Source: Lonepinella sp051851555 (GTDB taxonomy: Bacteria; Pseudomonadota; Gammaproteobacteria; Enterobacterales; Pasteurellaceae). Taken from it: DNA of 64,000 nt. The DNA is taken from assembly GCF_051851555.1 (NCBI RefSeq), contig NZ_JBPDVH010000001.1, positions 248,001 to 312,000 on the forward strand, written 5' to 3'. Position numbers and translations under genes: made by a program. The notes beneath the pieces were generated by a model. It searched no databases and was not told the origin of the DNA. It saw nothing but the letters and a program-made list of their open reading frames with translations. This document shows, piece after piece, positions 7,644 through 16,391 of the stretch (the first letter of the stretch is position 1; every line of letters begins with the position of its first letter).

Positions 7644-8543
7644 ATGAATATCCGTGATTTGGAATATCTTGTTGCTTTGGCTGAATATAAACATTTTCGG
7701 CGTGCAGCGGATGCTTGCCATGTGAGTCAGCCAACGTTGAGCGGACAAATCCGTAAGTTGGAAGATGAATTAGGGATTGTGTTATTGGAACGTACCAGTC
7801 GCAAAGTCCTGTTTACCCAGTCGGGGTTATTGTTAGTCGATCAAGCGAAAACCGTGTTGCGTGAAGTGAAATTGCTGAAAGAAATGGCGAGCAATCAAGG
7901 CAAAGATATGACGGGCCCATTACATATTGGTGTGATCCCGACCGTGGGGCCTTACTTATTACCGCATATTATGCCAGTTTTAACCCATGAATTTCCTGAA
8001 TTGGAGCTGTTTTTATACGAACAGCAAACGGCGCATTTAATTGACCAACTCGAAACGGGGCATTTAGATTGTGCGATTGTGGCCTCTGTGGAAGAAACCC
8101 AACCTTTTATTGAGGTACCGATTTTCCATGAAAAAATGTTGGTGGCGGTGTCGGATAAACATCCTTGGTCAACGGAAAAACAACTTTCCCTGTCCTCATT
8201 AAATAATAAAGAAATCTTAATGTTAGATGACGGGCATTGTTTAAGGGAGCAAGCGCTCGGCTATTGTTTTGCCGCCGGCGCCAGAGAAAATGCGCATTTT
8301 CAAGCCACCAGTTTAGAAACCTTGCGTAATATGGTGGCCGCCAATGCGGGGATTACCTTGATGCCAGAATTGGCTGTTCATAATGAGGGCGAGCGCCAAG
8401 GCGTCAAATATATTCCTTGTGTGAACCCAGAACCCACACGTGCGATTACCTTAATTTATCGCCCAGGTTCGCCGTTACGTCAACGTTATGAGCGCATTGC
8501 ACTAGTCATCGCCAATGCGGTTAAACCGATTTTAGCTGAGTAA
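7644..8543 (+). CDS. oxyR: Hydrogen peroxide-sensing LysR regulator OxyR
   Basis: OxyR is a LysR-type activator that switches on peroxide defence when a disulfide forms between C199 and C208. Both cysteines are present at exactly these positions (DDGHCLREQALGYC). Residues 1-60 carry the winged HTH (RRAADACHVSQPTLSGQIRKLE) and the rest is the substrate-binding-like sensor domain. The ATG at 7644, with AAGGAATT upstream, gives the conserved MNIRDLEYL start and 299 residues. It is transcribed away from PGdx and followed four bases later by fabR. Confidence 0.97.
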   Translation: MNIRDLEYLVALAEYKHFRRAADACHVSQPTLSGQIRKLEDELGIVLLERTSRKVLFTQSGLLLVDQAKTVLREVKLLKEMASNQGKDMTGPLHIGVIPTVGPYLLPHIMPVLTHEFPELELFLYEQQTAHLIDQLETGHLDCAIVASVEETQPFIEVPIFHEKMLVAVSDKHPWSTEKQLSLSSLNNKEILMLDDGHCLREQALGYCFAAGARENAHFQATSLETLRNMVAANAGITLMPELAVHNEGERQGVKYIPCVNPEPTRAITLIYRPGSPLRQRYERIALVIANAVKPILAE

Positions 8544-8547
8544 TCTT

Positions 8548-9168
8548 ATGGCGGGTATTCGAGCATTACAAAAGGAAAAAACACGTCAGGCGCTCATTAA
8601 TGCGGCGTTTAATCAGCTTACCGCTGAAAAAAGTTTTGCCAATTTGAGCTTGCGTGAGGTTTCCCGAGAGGCGGGCATTGCACCGACCTCTTTTTATCGC
8701 CATTTTAAAGATATGGAAGAATTGGGGTTGACCATGGTTGATGAGGCGGGTTTAACCTTACGTCAATTGATGCGACAGGCCCAGAAACGCTTACGTAATG
8801 GTGGCAGTGTGATCGAAGTTTCCATTGCAACCTTTTTCGAATTTATTGAAAACGATCCAAACGTTTTTCGCTTATTATTACGAGAAAGTGCGGGCACATC
8901 TTTACTTTTTCGCACCGCAGTTTCCCGTGAAATTAAACACTTTATCGAAGAATTGGGCGAGTTTATTACTTATCGCTTTAATTATTCAAGATATATTGGT
9001 TATATGCAAGCCGACGCCAGTGTGACGCTGACGTTTAGTGCCATGTCCAAGGCCTTGGATATGGATGAAAAAGATCGGGCGGAATTAAAAGAACGGGTCA
9101 TTTTACAACTTCGTATGATCGCAAAAGGGGCGCATTTTGCGGCCTTGAAAGAAAATAAGAAAGGGTAA
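8548..9168 (+). CDS. fabR: TetR-family fatty acid biosynthesis repressor FabR
   Basis: This DNA-binding repressor adjusts unsaturated fatty acid synthesis (fabA/fabB targets in E. coli). The 206-residue product has an N-terminal TetR HTH with the strongly conserved SLREVSREAGIAPTSFYRHF and MVDEAGLTLRQLMRQA, matching E. coli FabR closely, and a helical ligand domain. It starts four bases after oxyR, so the two probably share a transcript. E. coli also has oxyR and fabR close together, with sthA between them. Confidence 0.93.
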   Translation: MAGIRALQKEKTRQALINAAFNQLTAEKSFANLSLREVSREAGIAPTSFYRHFKDMEELGLTMVDEAGLTLRQLMRQAQKRLRNGGSVIEVSIATFFEFIENDPNVFRLLLRESAGTSLLFRTAVSREIKHFIEELGEFITYRFNYSRYIGYMQADASVTLTFSAMSKALDMDEKDRAELKERVILQLRMIAKGAHFAALKENKKG

Positions 9169-9260
9169 AGCAAAATCCAGTTGCCAAATGCGGTAAGACG
9201 CCCTAAAATAGCGCCAATTTCCATGTTGGAAATGAAAACACCCTCCTTTTTAACTTTAAA

Positions 9261-9278
9261 TGTTGCCTGTGAGCAACA
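9261..9278 (+). promoter_or_regulatory. Hairpin next to the ribosome site of the MFS gene
   Basis: TGTTGC (9261-9266) pairs with GCAACA (9273-9278) just upstream of AAAAGGA, 15 bases before the ATG. It could affect translation initiation; no regulator is apparent. Confidence 0.4.
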
Positions 9279-9292
9279 AAAGGACGTACATT

Positions 9293-10504
9293 ATGACAAC
9301 GCATCATGTTGATAAATATGGCTGGAAAGCCTTATTCGGATCGGCCGTCGGTTATGCCATGGACGGTTTTGATTTACTCATTCTTGGTTTTATGCTCACC
9401 GCCATTTCGGCTGATTTAGCCTTAACACCCGCACAAGGTGGCTCATTAGTCACTTGGACGCTTATTGGCGCTGTGGCAGGCGGGCTGATTTTTGGTGCAT
9501 TAAGTGATAAATACGGGCGTGTGCGAGTGCTGACATGGACAATCGTGCTATTTGCCGTGTTCACAGGACTTTGTGCCTTTGCACAAGGTTATTGGGATTT
9601 ACTGATTTATCGCACCATTGCGGGTATCGGTTTAGGCGGTGAATTTGGGATTGGCATGGCATTAGCCGCTGAAACATGGCCCGCTCGCCATCGAGCTAAA
9701 GCCTCCTCCTATGTGGCATTAGGCTGGCAAATTGGCGTACTCGCTGCGGCATTATTGACCCCGTTATTATTGCCTGTTATCGGTTGGCGAGGGATGTTCT
9801 TAGTGGGCATTTTCCCTGCTTTTGTGGCTTGGTATTTACGTGCTAAATTACATGAACCCGACGTTTTTGTGAAACAACAAGCCATCACGAATAAACCCAA
9901 AAAATCGCCATTTACATTATTGGTGAAAGACAAAAATACCGCCAAAGTCAGCCTCGGTATTGTGGTTTTAACCTCCGTACAAAACTTCGGTTATTACGGC
10001 ATTATGATTTGGTTACCTAACTTTTTATCCAAACAACTCGGTTTTAGTTTAACCAAATCTGGCCTTTGGACCGCCGTCACCATTTGTGGCATGATGGCGG
10101 GCATTTGGATTTTTGGCCGGTTAGCGGACGCTATTGGACGTAAGCCAAGTTTCCTGATTTTCCAATTAGGGGCAGTGATTAGTATTGTGGTTTATTCTCA
10201 ATTAACTGACCCAGCGGCCATGTTGTTTGCAGGCGCATTATTAGGTGCCTTTGTGAACGGCATGATGGGTGGTTATGGCGCATTAATGTCTGAAGCCTAT
10301 CCCACCGAGGCACGAGCCACGGCACAAAATGTGTTATTTAATATCGGACGTGCAGTGGGTGGTTTTGGCCCGATTGTTGTAGGCGCCGTGGTGTCGGCTT
10401 ATTCATTCCAAATTGCTATTGCGTTCCTTGCTACGATTTATGTGCTAGATATGTTGGCGACCCTGTTCTTAATTCCGGAGTTGAAAGGCAAGGTGTTGGA
10501 ATAA
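9293..10504 (+). CDS. MFS transporter, aromatic acid/metabolite:H+ symporter type
   Basis: This is a 403-residue inner-membrane carrier with 12 predicted transmembrane helices. The first helix motif DGFDLLILGFML, the loop motif GALSDKYGRVRVL between helices 2 and 3, and RTIAGIGLGGEFGIGMAL in helix 4 place it in the sugar/aromatic acid:H+ symporter branch. A second GRLADAIGRKPSF loop marks the C-terminal half. It strongly resembles the H. influenzae protein I recall as HI_1104, whose substrate is unknown to me. The ATG at 9293 follows AAAAGGA; an upstream in-frame start would add residues unlike the family. Confidence 0.88.
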   Translation: MTTHHVDKYGWKALFGSAVGYAMDGFDLLILGFMLTAISADLALTPAQGGSLVTWTLIGAVAGGLIFGALSDKYGRVRVLTWTIVLFAVFTGLCAFAQGYWDLLIYRTIAGIGLGGEFGIGMALAAETWPARHRAKASSYVALGWQIGVLAAALLTPLLLPVIGWRGMFLVGIFPAFVAWYLRAKLHEPDVFVKQQAITNKPKKSPFTLLVKDKNTAKVSLGIVVLTSVQNFGYYGIMIWLPNFLSKQLGFSLTKSGLWTAVTICGMMAGIWIFGRLADAIGRKPSFLIFQLGAVISIVVYSQLTDPAAMLFAGALLGAFVNGMMGGYGALMSEAYPTEARATAQNVLFNIGRAVGGFGPIVVGAVVSAYSFQIAIAFLATIYVLDMLATLFLIPELKGKVLE

Positions 10505-10534
10505 ACTATATCACGAAAACATCCATTCATATTA

Positions 10535-10567
10535 AGCATCGCAGAAAAAACTGCGGTGCTTTTTTAT
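10535..10567 (+). terminator. Terminator of the MFS transporter gene
   Basis: Stem AGCATCGCAG (10535-10544) pairs with CTGCGGTGCT (10551-10560, one G-T pair) and is followed by TTTTTAT. Confidence 0.8.
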
Positions 10568-10575
10568 CCTTTTTA

Positions 10576-10625
10576 TTGAATACATCAAACACCTTTGCTA
10601 TGATATATCCCAATGTAATATATCA
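10576..10625 (+). promoter_or_regulatory. vapBC promoter with overlapping inverted-repeat operator
   Basis: A -35 TTGAAT (10576-10581) and -10 TATGAT (10599-10604) are 17 bases apart. A perfect inverted repeat, TGATATAT (10601-10608) and ATATATCA (10618-10625) with 9 bases between, covers the -10. This is where an autoregulating VapB or VapBC complex would be expected to bind. Confidence 0.6.
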
Positions 10626-10642
10626 ACTCAATAAGGGGCAAT

Positions 10643-10870
10643 ATGCAAACCGCCAAATTATTTATGTCTGGGCGTTCTCAAGCGGTCAGATTACCCAAAG
10701 CCTTTGCCTTTAATGATGAAAGTGAAGTCATCATTCAAAAATATGGGCAAGGGATTTTGCTGATGCCGAAAAAAAATCCATGGCTTGCCATGCAAGAAGC
10801 CGTGTATGAATTTGATACCCCGATTGAGCGAGCCGAGCAAGGGGAGCAAATGAGGGCAGAGATTTTATGA
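10643..10870 (+). CDS. vapB: VapB-type antitoxin
   Basis: This 75-residue AbrB/SpoVT-fold antitoxin has an N-terminal DNA-binding swapped-hairpin domain (KLFMSGRSQAVRLPKAFAF, then EVIIQKYGQGILLMPK) and an acidic C-terminal toxin-binding tail. It would neutralise the VapC RNase and repress its own operon. A GGGGCA ribosome site precedes the ATG. The stop overlaps the vapC start (ATGA), the normal arrangement that couples translation of the pair. Confidence 0.92.
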   Translation: MQTAKLFMSGRSQAVRLPKAFAFNDESEVIIQKYGQGILLMPKKNPWLAMQEAVYEFDTPIERAEQGEQMRAEIL

Positions 10871-11262
10871 AGTATCTGTTAGACACCAATATTTGCATTT
10901 ATATTATTAACCACAAACCGCCACAAGTGTTTGAACGCTTTGCACAATATGAATTAGGCGATCTGGCAATTTCTAGCATAACTGCTGCCGAATTGGCGTT
11001 TGGGGTGGAAAAATCAGGGTCGCTACGCAACAAAGAGGCTCTTAATAAATTTCTGGTGCCCTTAGATATTCTTCCCTTTAACACAAACGCCATTTGGCAT
11101 TATGCGAAACTGAGAAATGATTTACAACAACAAGGGATAATTATTGGCTCATTAGATATGTTGATCGCGGCTCAAGCATTAAGTCTAAACGTTCCCCTTG
11201 TGACCAACAATACCAAAGAATTTTGCCGTATTCCCAATTTATTGTTGGATAATTGGGTTTAA
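10867..11262 (+). CDS. vapC: VapC-type PIN-domain RNase toxin
   Basis: This is a 131-residue PIN-domain endoribonuclease toxin. The metal-binding acidic residues are visible: D6 in LLDTNICIY, E42 in AAELAFG and D97 in GSLDMLIAAQA, followed by VTNNTKEF. Members of this subfamily cut the initiator tRNA anticodon loop in enterobacteria; the target here is not known. All key residues are intact, so the module looks functional. It overlaps vapB by four bases. Confidence 0.94.
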   Translation: MKYLLDTNICIYIINHKPPQVFERFAQYELGDLAISSITAAELAFGVEKSGSLRNKEALNKFLVPLDILPFNTNAIWHYAKLRNDLQQQGIIIGSLDMLIAAQALSLNVPLVTNNTKEFCRIPNLLLDNWV

Positions 11263-11302
11263 TCTATTTAAAAGTGCGGTGCTTTTTTATCACGTTTTGC
11301 GT

Positions 11303-11350
11303 TATAATATCACCAGATTAAGGCAACTTTCCTCGTTGCCTTTTGTTTTA
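11303..11350 (+). promoter_or_regulatory. -10 box and terminator-like leader hairpin before the ABC exporter gene
   Basis: TATAAT stands at 11303-11308, without a clear -35. Downstream, AAGGCAAC (11320-11327) pairs with GTTGCCTT (11335-11342) and TTGTTTTA follows, just ahead of the ribosome site. It could be an attenuator of the exporter gene or simply the vapBC terminator. Confidence 0.5.
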
Positions 11351-11363
11351 TAAGGAAAGCACG

Positions 11364-13199
11364 ATGTTTAATAAAATATTTTCTTGGTTTGAAAACCGCA
11401 TTAACGCCTATCCTGACAGTCCCCCTAAAACCCCCGAAAAAGGATTATGGCGTTTTTTATGGTCAAATTTAGAGGGAACAAAGGCGTGGATTGCATTTTT
11501 CTCATTTTTAACCATTGGCATTGGGGTAATGGAAGCCTTGATGTTTCAATTTATGGGAAAATTAGTAGACTGGCTAGGAGCCTACACAGCCACTACCCTT
11601 TGGGCAGAAAAAGGCCCTTATTTAATCGGTATGTTGCTGATTCTCATTTTAAGTATCGGCTGGACATTCCTGACTTCCACGGTACGCTTGCAAACCTTGC
11701 AAGGGGTTTTCCCTATGCGGTTGCGTTGGAATTTCCACCGCCTTATGCTTGGGCAAAGCCTCACTTTTTACCAAGATGAATTTGCCGGACGAGTGTCTGC
11801 CAAAGTGATGCAAACCGCATTGGCTGTGCGTGATACCGTATTAACGGTAGCAAACATGGTCATTTATGTGGGCGTTTATTTTATTACGTCAGGCGTGGTC
11901 TTGGTGGCCTTTGACAGTTGGTTCCTTGTGCCGTTTTTGATTTGGGCCGTGATTTTCGGCAGCATTTTATATTATCTCATTCCTAAATTAGCCAAAACCG
12001 CCGAACATCAAGCGGACGCTCGCTCACTGATGACAGGACGGGTTACCGATGCGTATTCCAATATCGCCACCGTAAAATTATTTTCGCACGGTGAGCGTGA
12101 GGCGGCCTATGCCAAACGTTCTATGGAAGAATTTATGGTCACGGTTCACGCCCAAATGCGGTTAGGCACAAGCCTAGATGTATTAACTTATGCGAGCAAT
12201 ATCTTCCTAACTCTCAGCACAGCCGTTTTAGGTGTGGTACTTTGGCAACAGGGGGCGGTTGGCGTTGGCGCCATTGCGACCTCCACCGCCATGGCATTAC
12301 GAGTCAATGGTTTGGCGCATTGGATTATGTGGGAATCCGCCCGCTTATTTGAAAATATTGGTACGGTGAATGATGGTATGGAAACCTTGTCCAAACCCCA
12401 TACGATTGTCGACAAACCGAATGCCACGGCATTGCAAGTGAGCCAAGGGGAAATTCATTTTGATCATGTGAGTTTCGCTTATTCCCCTGAAAAACAGCTA
12501 CTTCAACACTTTGATTTAACCATTAAAGCGGGAGAAAAAGTCGGTTTAATTGGCCGTTCAGGCGCAGGAAAATCCACCATCGTCAATTTACTCTTACGTT
12601 TTTACGAACCGCAACAAGGCACCATTACCATTGACGGTCAAAATGTCCTTGATGTACAGCAAGAAAGCCTACGTAGCCAAATTGGCTTGGTGACGCAAGA
12701 CACTTCATTGTTACACCGTTCTGTACGTGAAAATATTATCTATGGTCGCCCCAACGCCACCGAACAAGAGATGCTGAATGCCGCCCAACGTGCCGAAGCA
12801 GCAGATTTCATTCCGTTATTGAGTGATGCAAATGGTCGCCGAGGCTATGATGCACATGTGGGTGAACGGGGCGTAAAACTATCAGGCGGACAACGCCAAC
12901 GTATTGCCATTGCTCGTGTGATGTTAAAAGATGCCCCAATTTTATTGCTTGATGAGGCCACCAGTGCCTTAGACAGCGAAGTGGAAGCGGCGATTCAACA
13001 AAGTCTGGATAAAATGATGGAAAACAAAACCGTGATCGCCATCGCCCACCGTTTATCCACCATTGCCGCAATGGATCGTCTAATTGTGTTAGATCAAGGA
13101 CAAATCGTCGAACAAGGCACCCACGCTGAATTGTTGGCTCAGAATGGCTTGTATGCCAAATTATGGCAACATCAGAGCGGGGGATTTTTGGCGGAGTAG
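11364..13199 (+). CDS. ABC exporter, fused permease and ATPase (multidrug/lipid type)
   Basis: This 611-residue half-transporter should work as a dimer in the inner membrane. An N-terminal domain of six transmembrane helices (about residues 35-330) is followed by an ATPase domain with Walker A GRSGAGKST, Q-loop VTQDTSLLHRSVRENI, signature LSGGQRQRIAIARVML, Walker B ILLLDEATSALD and the H-loop AHRLST. The substrate cannot be told. The start MFNKIFSWFENR matches related Haemophilus proteins, and AAGGAAAG precedes the ATG. Confidence 0.9.
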   Translation: MFNKIFSWFENRINAYPDSPPKTPEKGLWRFLWSNLEGTKAWIAFFSFLTIGIGVMEALMFQFMGKLVDWLGAYTATTLWAEKGPYLIGMLLILILSIGWTFLTSTVRLQTLQGVFPMRLRWNFHRLMLGQSLTFYQDEFAGRVSAKVMQTALAVRDTVLTVANMVIYVGVYFITSGVVLVAFDSWFLVPFLIWAVIFGSILYYLIPKLAKTAEHQADARSLMTGRVTDAYSNIATVKLFSHGEREAAYAKRSMEEFMVTVHAQMRLGTSLDVLTYASNIFLTLSTAVLGVVLWQQGAVGVGAIATSTAMALRVNGLAHWIMWESARLFENIGTVNDGMETLSKPHTIVDKPNATALQVSQGEIHFDHVSFAYSPEKQLLQHFDLTIKAGEKVGLIGRSGAGKSTIVNLLLRFYEPQQGTITIDGQNVLDVQQESLRSQIGLVTQDTSLLHRSVRENIIYGRPNATEQEMLNAAQRAEAADFIPLLSDANGRRGYDAHVGERGVKLSGGQRQRIAIARVMLKDAPILLLDEATSALDSEVEAAIQQSLDKMMENKTVIAIAHRLSTIAAMDRLIVLDQGQIVEQGTHAELLAQNGLYAKLWQHQSGGFLAE

Positions 13200-13224
13200 T
13201 TTTTTACTCGAAATAAAGAAAGTG

Positions 13225-13257
13225 CGGTGTAAAATCTTTGTTTTTTACACCGTTTTT
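13225..13257 (+). terminator. Terminator of the ABC exporter gene
   Basis: CGGTGTAAAA (13225-13234) pairs with TTTTACACCG (13243-13252), then TTTTT. The first arm contains part of an uptake signal. Confidence 0.8.
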
Positions 13258-13272
13258 CATAGGATTAATCTT

Positions 13273-13494
13273 TTATTTTACCACCGTAATCGTCCACTTC
13301 GCATCACCAATTTGCTCAAAGTTCGTTACGTCGTAGCCTTCTTCCGCAGCCCAGTTGGGAATAGCCTCTGTAGCTTGCGTACAGTCAAATTCAATCTCAA
13401 TGCCATCGCCTTTGTTTAATTTTGCCATTGTTTCTTTGGCCTCCACAAGTGGGAATGGGCAAACTAGCCCCGCAGTTTCTAATTTTACGATCAT
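13273..13494 (-). CDS. TusA/YedF-family sulfur carrier protein
   Basis: This 73-residue protein has the TusA-family CPxP motif (GLVCPFPLVEAKETM, catalytic C12), which carries sulfur as a persulfide. Canonical TusA passes sulfur from IscS to the TusBCD complex for tRNA 2-thiouridine. This protein could be that TusA or a YedF-like paralogue; the C-terminal half (FEQIGDAKWTITVVK) is too generic to decide. The tusDCB genes are about 47 kb away in this window. It stands alone with its own leader. Confidence 0.8.
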   Translation of the reverse strand: MIVKLETAGLVCPFPLVEAKETMAKLNKGDGIEIEFDCTQATEAIPNWAAEEGYDVTNFEQIGDAKWTITVVK

Positions 13495-13819
13495 TATTTT
13501 TTCCTTTTATTAAATTAATTCAATTACGTACTCGGACGGACATTGTCCATGCACCTAAAATGGATAAGCACCGATAAAAATTCTCAACAATTTGGTCTTT
13601 CTTGGTAAAAATAAAACCGATTATGCAAAAACAGCTTATTACGAGCCAATAATTTTTAGTTAGGTTATATTTCTTTTGCTTATAAAAAAGGCAGTAAAAA
13701 ACGTTCATTTTTCTCACCGCACTTTACAAGCCACCGACTTTCTCGCCTCATTATTTGCTTTCTCCGCCCCGAAATGATAAAGTAACAAACGTTACCTATT
13801 GAAAAAATTAGGTGTTTTC
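13495..13819. other. Intergenic region between the TusA-like gene and cyaA
   Basis: This AT-rich region of about 325 bases has no convincing gene. It holds an uptake signal (13716-13724) and a small inverted repeat, GTAAC-AAAC-GTTAC (13782-13795), just before cyaA. I saw no clear CRP-type site. Confidence 0.5.
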
Positions 13820-16330
13820 TTGAAGTACGATATTGAATTTGCTAAAAAGCAGGTGGCTGATCTTGAGCATTTTCGGGTGGTACGAGCGTTGTCGGGTGCC
13901 TCCAGCGAGTTTCAGCATATCTTTAAACTAGTGACATTATTATTGCAGGTTAACCACCCCAGTTTGCCTGGTTTTGTCGTGGGTTCTCCGGCGGGTATTA
14001 GTCAATTTCAATTATCGGATTATCAGCAAGAATACTTAACTCGGGTTATGCCAGAGTTGTCATATTCACAAATTAATGGATTTTCTCACCGCACTTTTGA
14101 TGCAATTTATGGCGTGTATGTGATGGGGAGCATTGCCTCTATTTCACAAACGGCATCTTCTGATCTAGATATTTGGGTCTGTCATCGTGAAGATCTGAAT
14201 CAACATGAACGAGAATTGTTAACTCAAAAAACTTTGGCTATCCAATATTGGGCGAAACAATTTGAAGTGGATGTGAATTTTTTCCTGATGGATCAAGAAC
14301 GTTTTCGTTGTTTTCGTTATTCCGATCCCATGACATCAGAAAATTGTGGTTCTGCCCAATATATGTTGTTGCTTGACGAATTTTATCGTTCTGCGATTCG
14401 CTTAGCCGGTAAACCCTTATTGTGGTTGCATTTACTGGTCGAAGATGAAAAACAATACGAAACCGAAGTGGAACAATTAATTTTAAATAAAGAGATTGAT
14501 CCGCAAGATTGGGTGGATTTTGGCGGCCTTGGGGCATTTTCCGCCAATGAATATTTTGGTGCCAGTTTGTGGCATCTTTATAAAGGCATTGATGCACCTT
14601 ATAAATCCACCATCAAGATTTTATTGCTTGAGGCCTATTATTGGGAATATCCAAACACCTATTTAATTTCATCTGATTTCAAATTTCATTTATTAACGGA
14701 TCGTACCGAAGATCATCATTTTGATCCTTATCTCGCCATGTTAGATCGGGTAACCAGTTATTTGACTTATCTGGGCGATTTTAAACGGTTAAACTTTGTG
14801 CGTCGTTGTTTTTATATTAAGGCGACGGAAGATTTATGGTACACCAAAGCCGAGGGGTGGCGTTTTTGTTTATTATCGGAAATGGTGAAACAATGGGGTT
14901 GGAGCCAAGATACCATAGAGGAGCTTAATCAGCGACCATTTTGGAAAATCAAAATGGTCAAACGTTCTTATGATGATTTAGTTCAAATGTTAATGATGAG
15001 CTATCGTAATCTGATCAAGTTTGCCCGTAAAAATCATGTGGACGCCACCATTATGCCGCAGGATATTAGTATTCTGTCAAGAAAATTATACAGTGCCTTT
15101 GAGGAATTACCAGGCAAAGTGTCATTGGTTAACCCCTTAATTTCTAATGATTTATCGGAAGAACATCTGACGTTTATTGAAGTGCCAAGAACCAAGCACG
15201 ATACCCGAGCGGGATGGTATGTGGTCAATCAAGCGCCAGAGGCCTCTGAGCTTGCCTCTTATAATCGCCATGTGGAATACAACCCGAATTTGCATAAACT
15301 GGTGTCTTGGGCGTATTTTAATGGCTTGTTAACCAAGAAAACTCAGTTGCATATTTTTAGCCAGACGGTATCGTTAAACAAGCTCAAAACCTTTGTGGCA
15401 GATTTAACGCAGTTCTTCCCTGTGCAAGTGCCGCCCGCCACCAATGAAGAATTGCACCACCCTTGTGAAATTCGGCATTTAGCGGTTTTTGTGAATTTAG
15501 CCTCGGACCCAACGCAAAATTTGGTGCAACCTCGGATCAATATTCAACAAGCGGATTTATTTAGTTTTGGTCAAAATGAAGAAAGTTTGGTGGGCAGTAT
15601 CGATCTGATTTACCGCAATGTCTGGAATGAAATTCGGACGTTGCATTTTGACGGTCAGAATGCCATTTTATTGGCGTTAAAAGTGCTAACCAATAAAATT
15701 CATCGAGGTTCAGATTCGCCTAAATCCGTTGAGGTGTTTTGTTACAGTGAGAACTATCAGCGAGCGTTACATGATTTAGTGTTAACCTTGGTGAATAAAT
15801 GTATTGGTATTCAAGTTGGCACCATTTCTTCGGCGAACAGCCCGAATATGTTACGGATTGCCGGTAAAAACTGGCAGTTTTTCTTCGAAAATCGGGGCAT
15901 ACGTTGGCTGGAAATTCCGGATGTCCAAGTGGCCAATATTGAGGAACTGGCGCATACTGCAAAATTTGATGAAAAAGCCCCGCACTTTCCACATCAACTT
16001 TCAGCACAGCAACATAATCGTAGCTATCCAGTGGAAATTGACGCTTTTGCGAGCGAGGGATTTTTGCAATTTTTCTTTAAAGACAATGCGGACGGCACCT
16101 TTAATGTATACATTTTAGATGAACAAAATCACATTGAAATTTATCGTCATTGTGATGGCGAAAAAGAAGATAAAATAAAAGAAATCAATCATATCTATCA
16201 CCAAGCCGATAGCTCAGGCAACAATTTATATCATATTATTCAACGTGATTTTAACTATCCTCAATTTTATCAATTAGTGTTTGATCGAGAGGGCCGAAAG
16301 ATTGTGCCTTTTACTGCTGTTCACCGCTAA
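13820..16330 (+). CDS. cyaA: Class I adenylate cyclase CyaA
   Basis: CyaA makes cAMP from ATP and so drives CRP-dependent control of carbon use and, in Haemophilus, competence. The 836-residue product has the N-terminal catalytic region with GSIASISQTASSDLDIW and LLLDEFYRSAIRLAGKPLLW, plus the long regulatory C-terminal half. The TTG at 13820 (GGTG five bases upstream) gives an N-terminus that aligns residue for residue with E. coli CyaA up to RVVRAL. A second TTG lies 21 bases further upstream. A UUG start also limits cyaA expression in E. coli. Confidence 0.95.
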   Translation: MKYDIEFAKKQVADLEHFRVVRALSGASSEFQHIFKLVTLLLQVNHPSLPGFVVGSPAGISQFQLSDYQQEYLTRVMPELSYSQINGFSHRTFDAIYGVYVMGSIASISQTASSDLDIWVCHREDLNQHERELLTQKTLAIQYWAKQFEVDVNFFLMDQERFRCFRYSDPMTSENCGSAQYMLLLDEFYRSAIRLAGKPLLWLHLLVEDEKQYETEVEQLILNKEIDPQDWVDFGGLGAFSANEYFGASLWHLYKGIDAPYKSTIKILLLEAYYWEYPNTYLISSDFKFHLLTDRTEDHHFDPYLAMLDRVTSYLTYLGDFKRLNFVRRCFYIKATEDLWYTKAEGWRFCLLSEMVKQWGWSQDTIEELNQRPFWKIKMVKRSYDDLVQMLMMSYRNLIKFARKNHVDATIMPQDISILSRKLYSAFEELPGKVSLVNPLISNDLSEEHLTFIEVPRTKHDTRAGWYVVNQAPEASELASYNRHVEYNPNLHKLVSWAYFNGLLTKKTQLHIFSQTVSLNKLKTFVADLTQFFPVQVPPATNEELHHPCEIRHLAVFVNLASDPTQNLVQPRINIQQADLFSFGQNEESLVGSIDLIYRNVWNEIRTLHFDGQNAILLALKVLTNKIHRGSDSPKSVEVFCYSENYQRALHDLVLTLVNKCIGIQVGTISSANSPNMLRIAGKNWQFFFENRGIRWLEIPDVQVANIEELAHTAKFDEKAPHFPHQLSAQQHNRSYPVEIDAFASEGFLQFFFKDNADGTFNVYILDEQNHIEIYRHCDGEKEDKIKEINHIYHQADSSGNNLYHIIQRDFNYPQFYQLVFDREGRKIVPFTAVHR

Positions 16331-16356
16331 TTAAGACAATATATAACGATTTATTC

Positions 16357-16362
16357 TATAAT
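16357..16362 (+). promoter_or_regulatory. Possible narP -10 box
   Basis: A perfect TATAAT lies 30 bases before the narP ATG, in the gap after cyaA. The -35 is poor (TTAAGACA near 16331-16338), so this is tentative. Confidence 0.4.
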
Positions 16363-16391
16363 GCGTAGCGTTCAGATATAGAGAGTGTGTA

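Noticed and set aside
13520..13717. 65-residue minus-strand frame before cyaA
   Set aside because: No ribosome site or homology that I can see; composition fits AT-rich spacer DNA.
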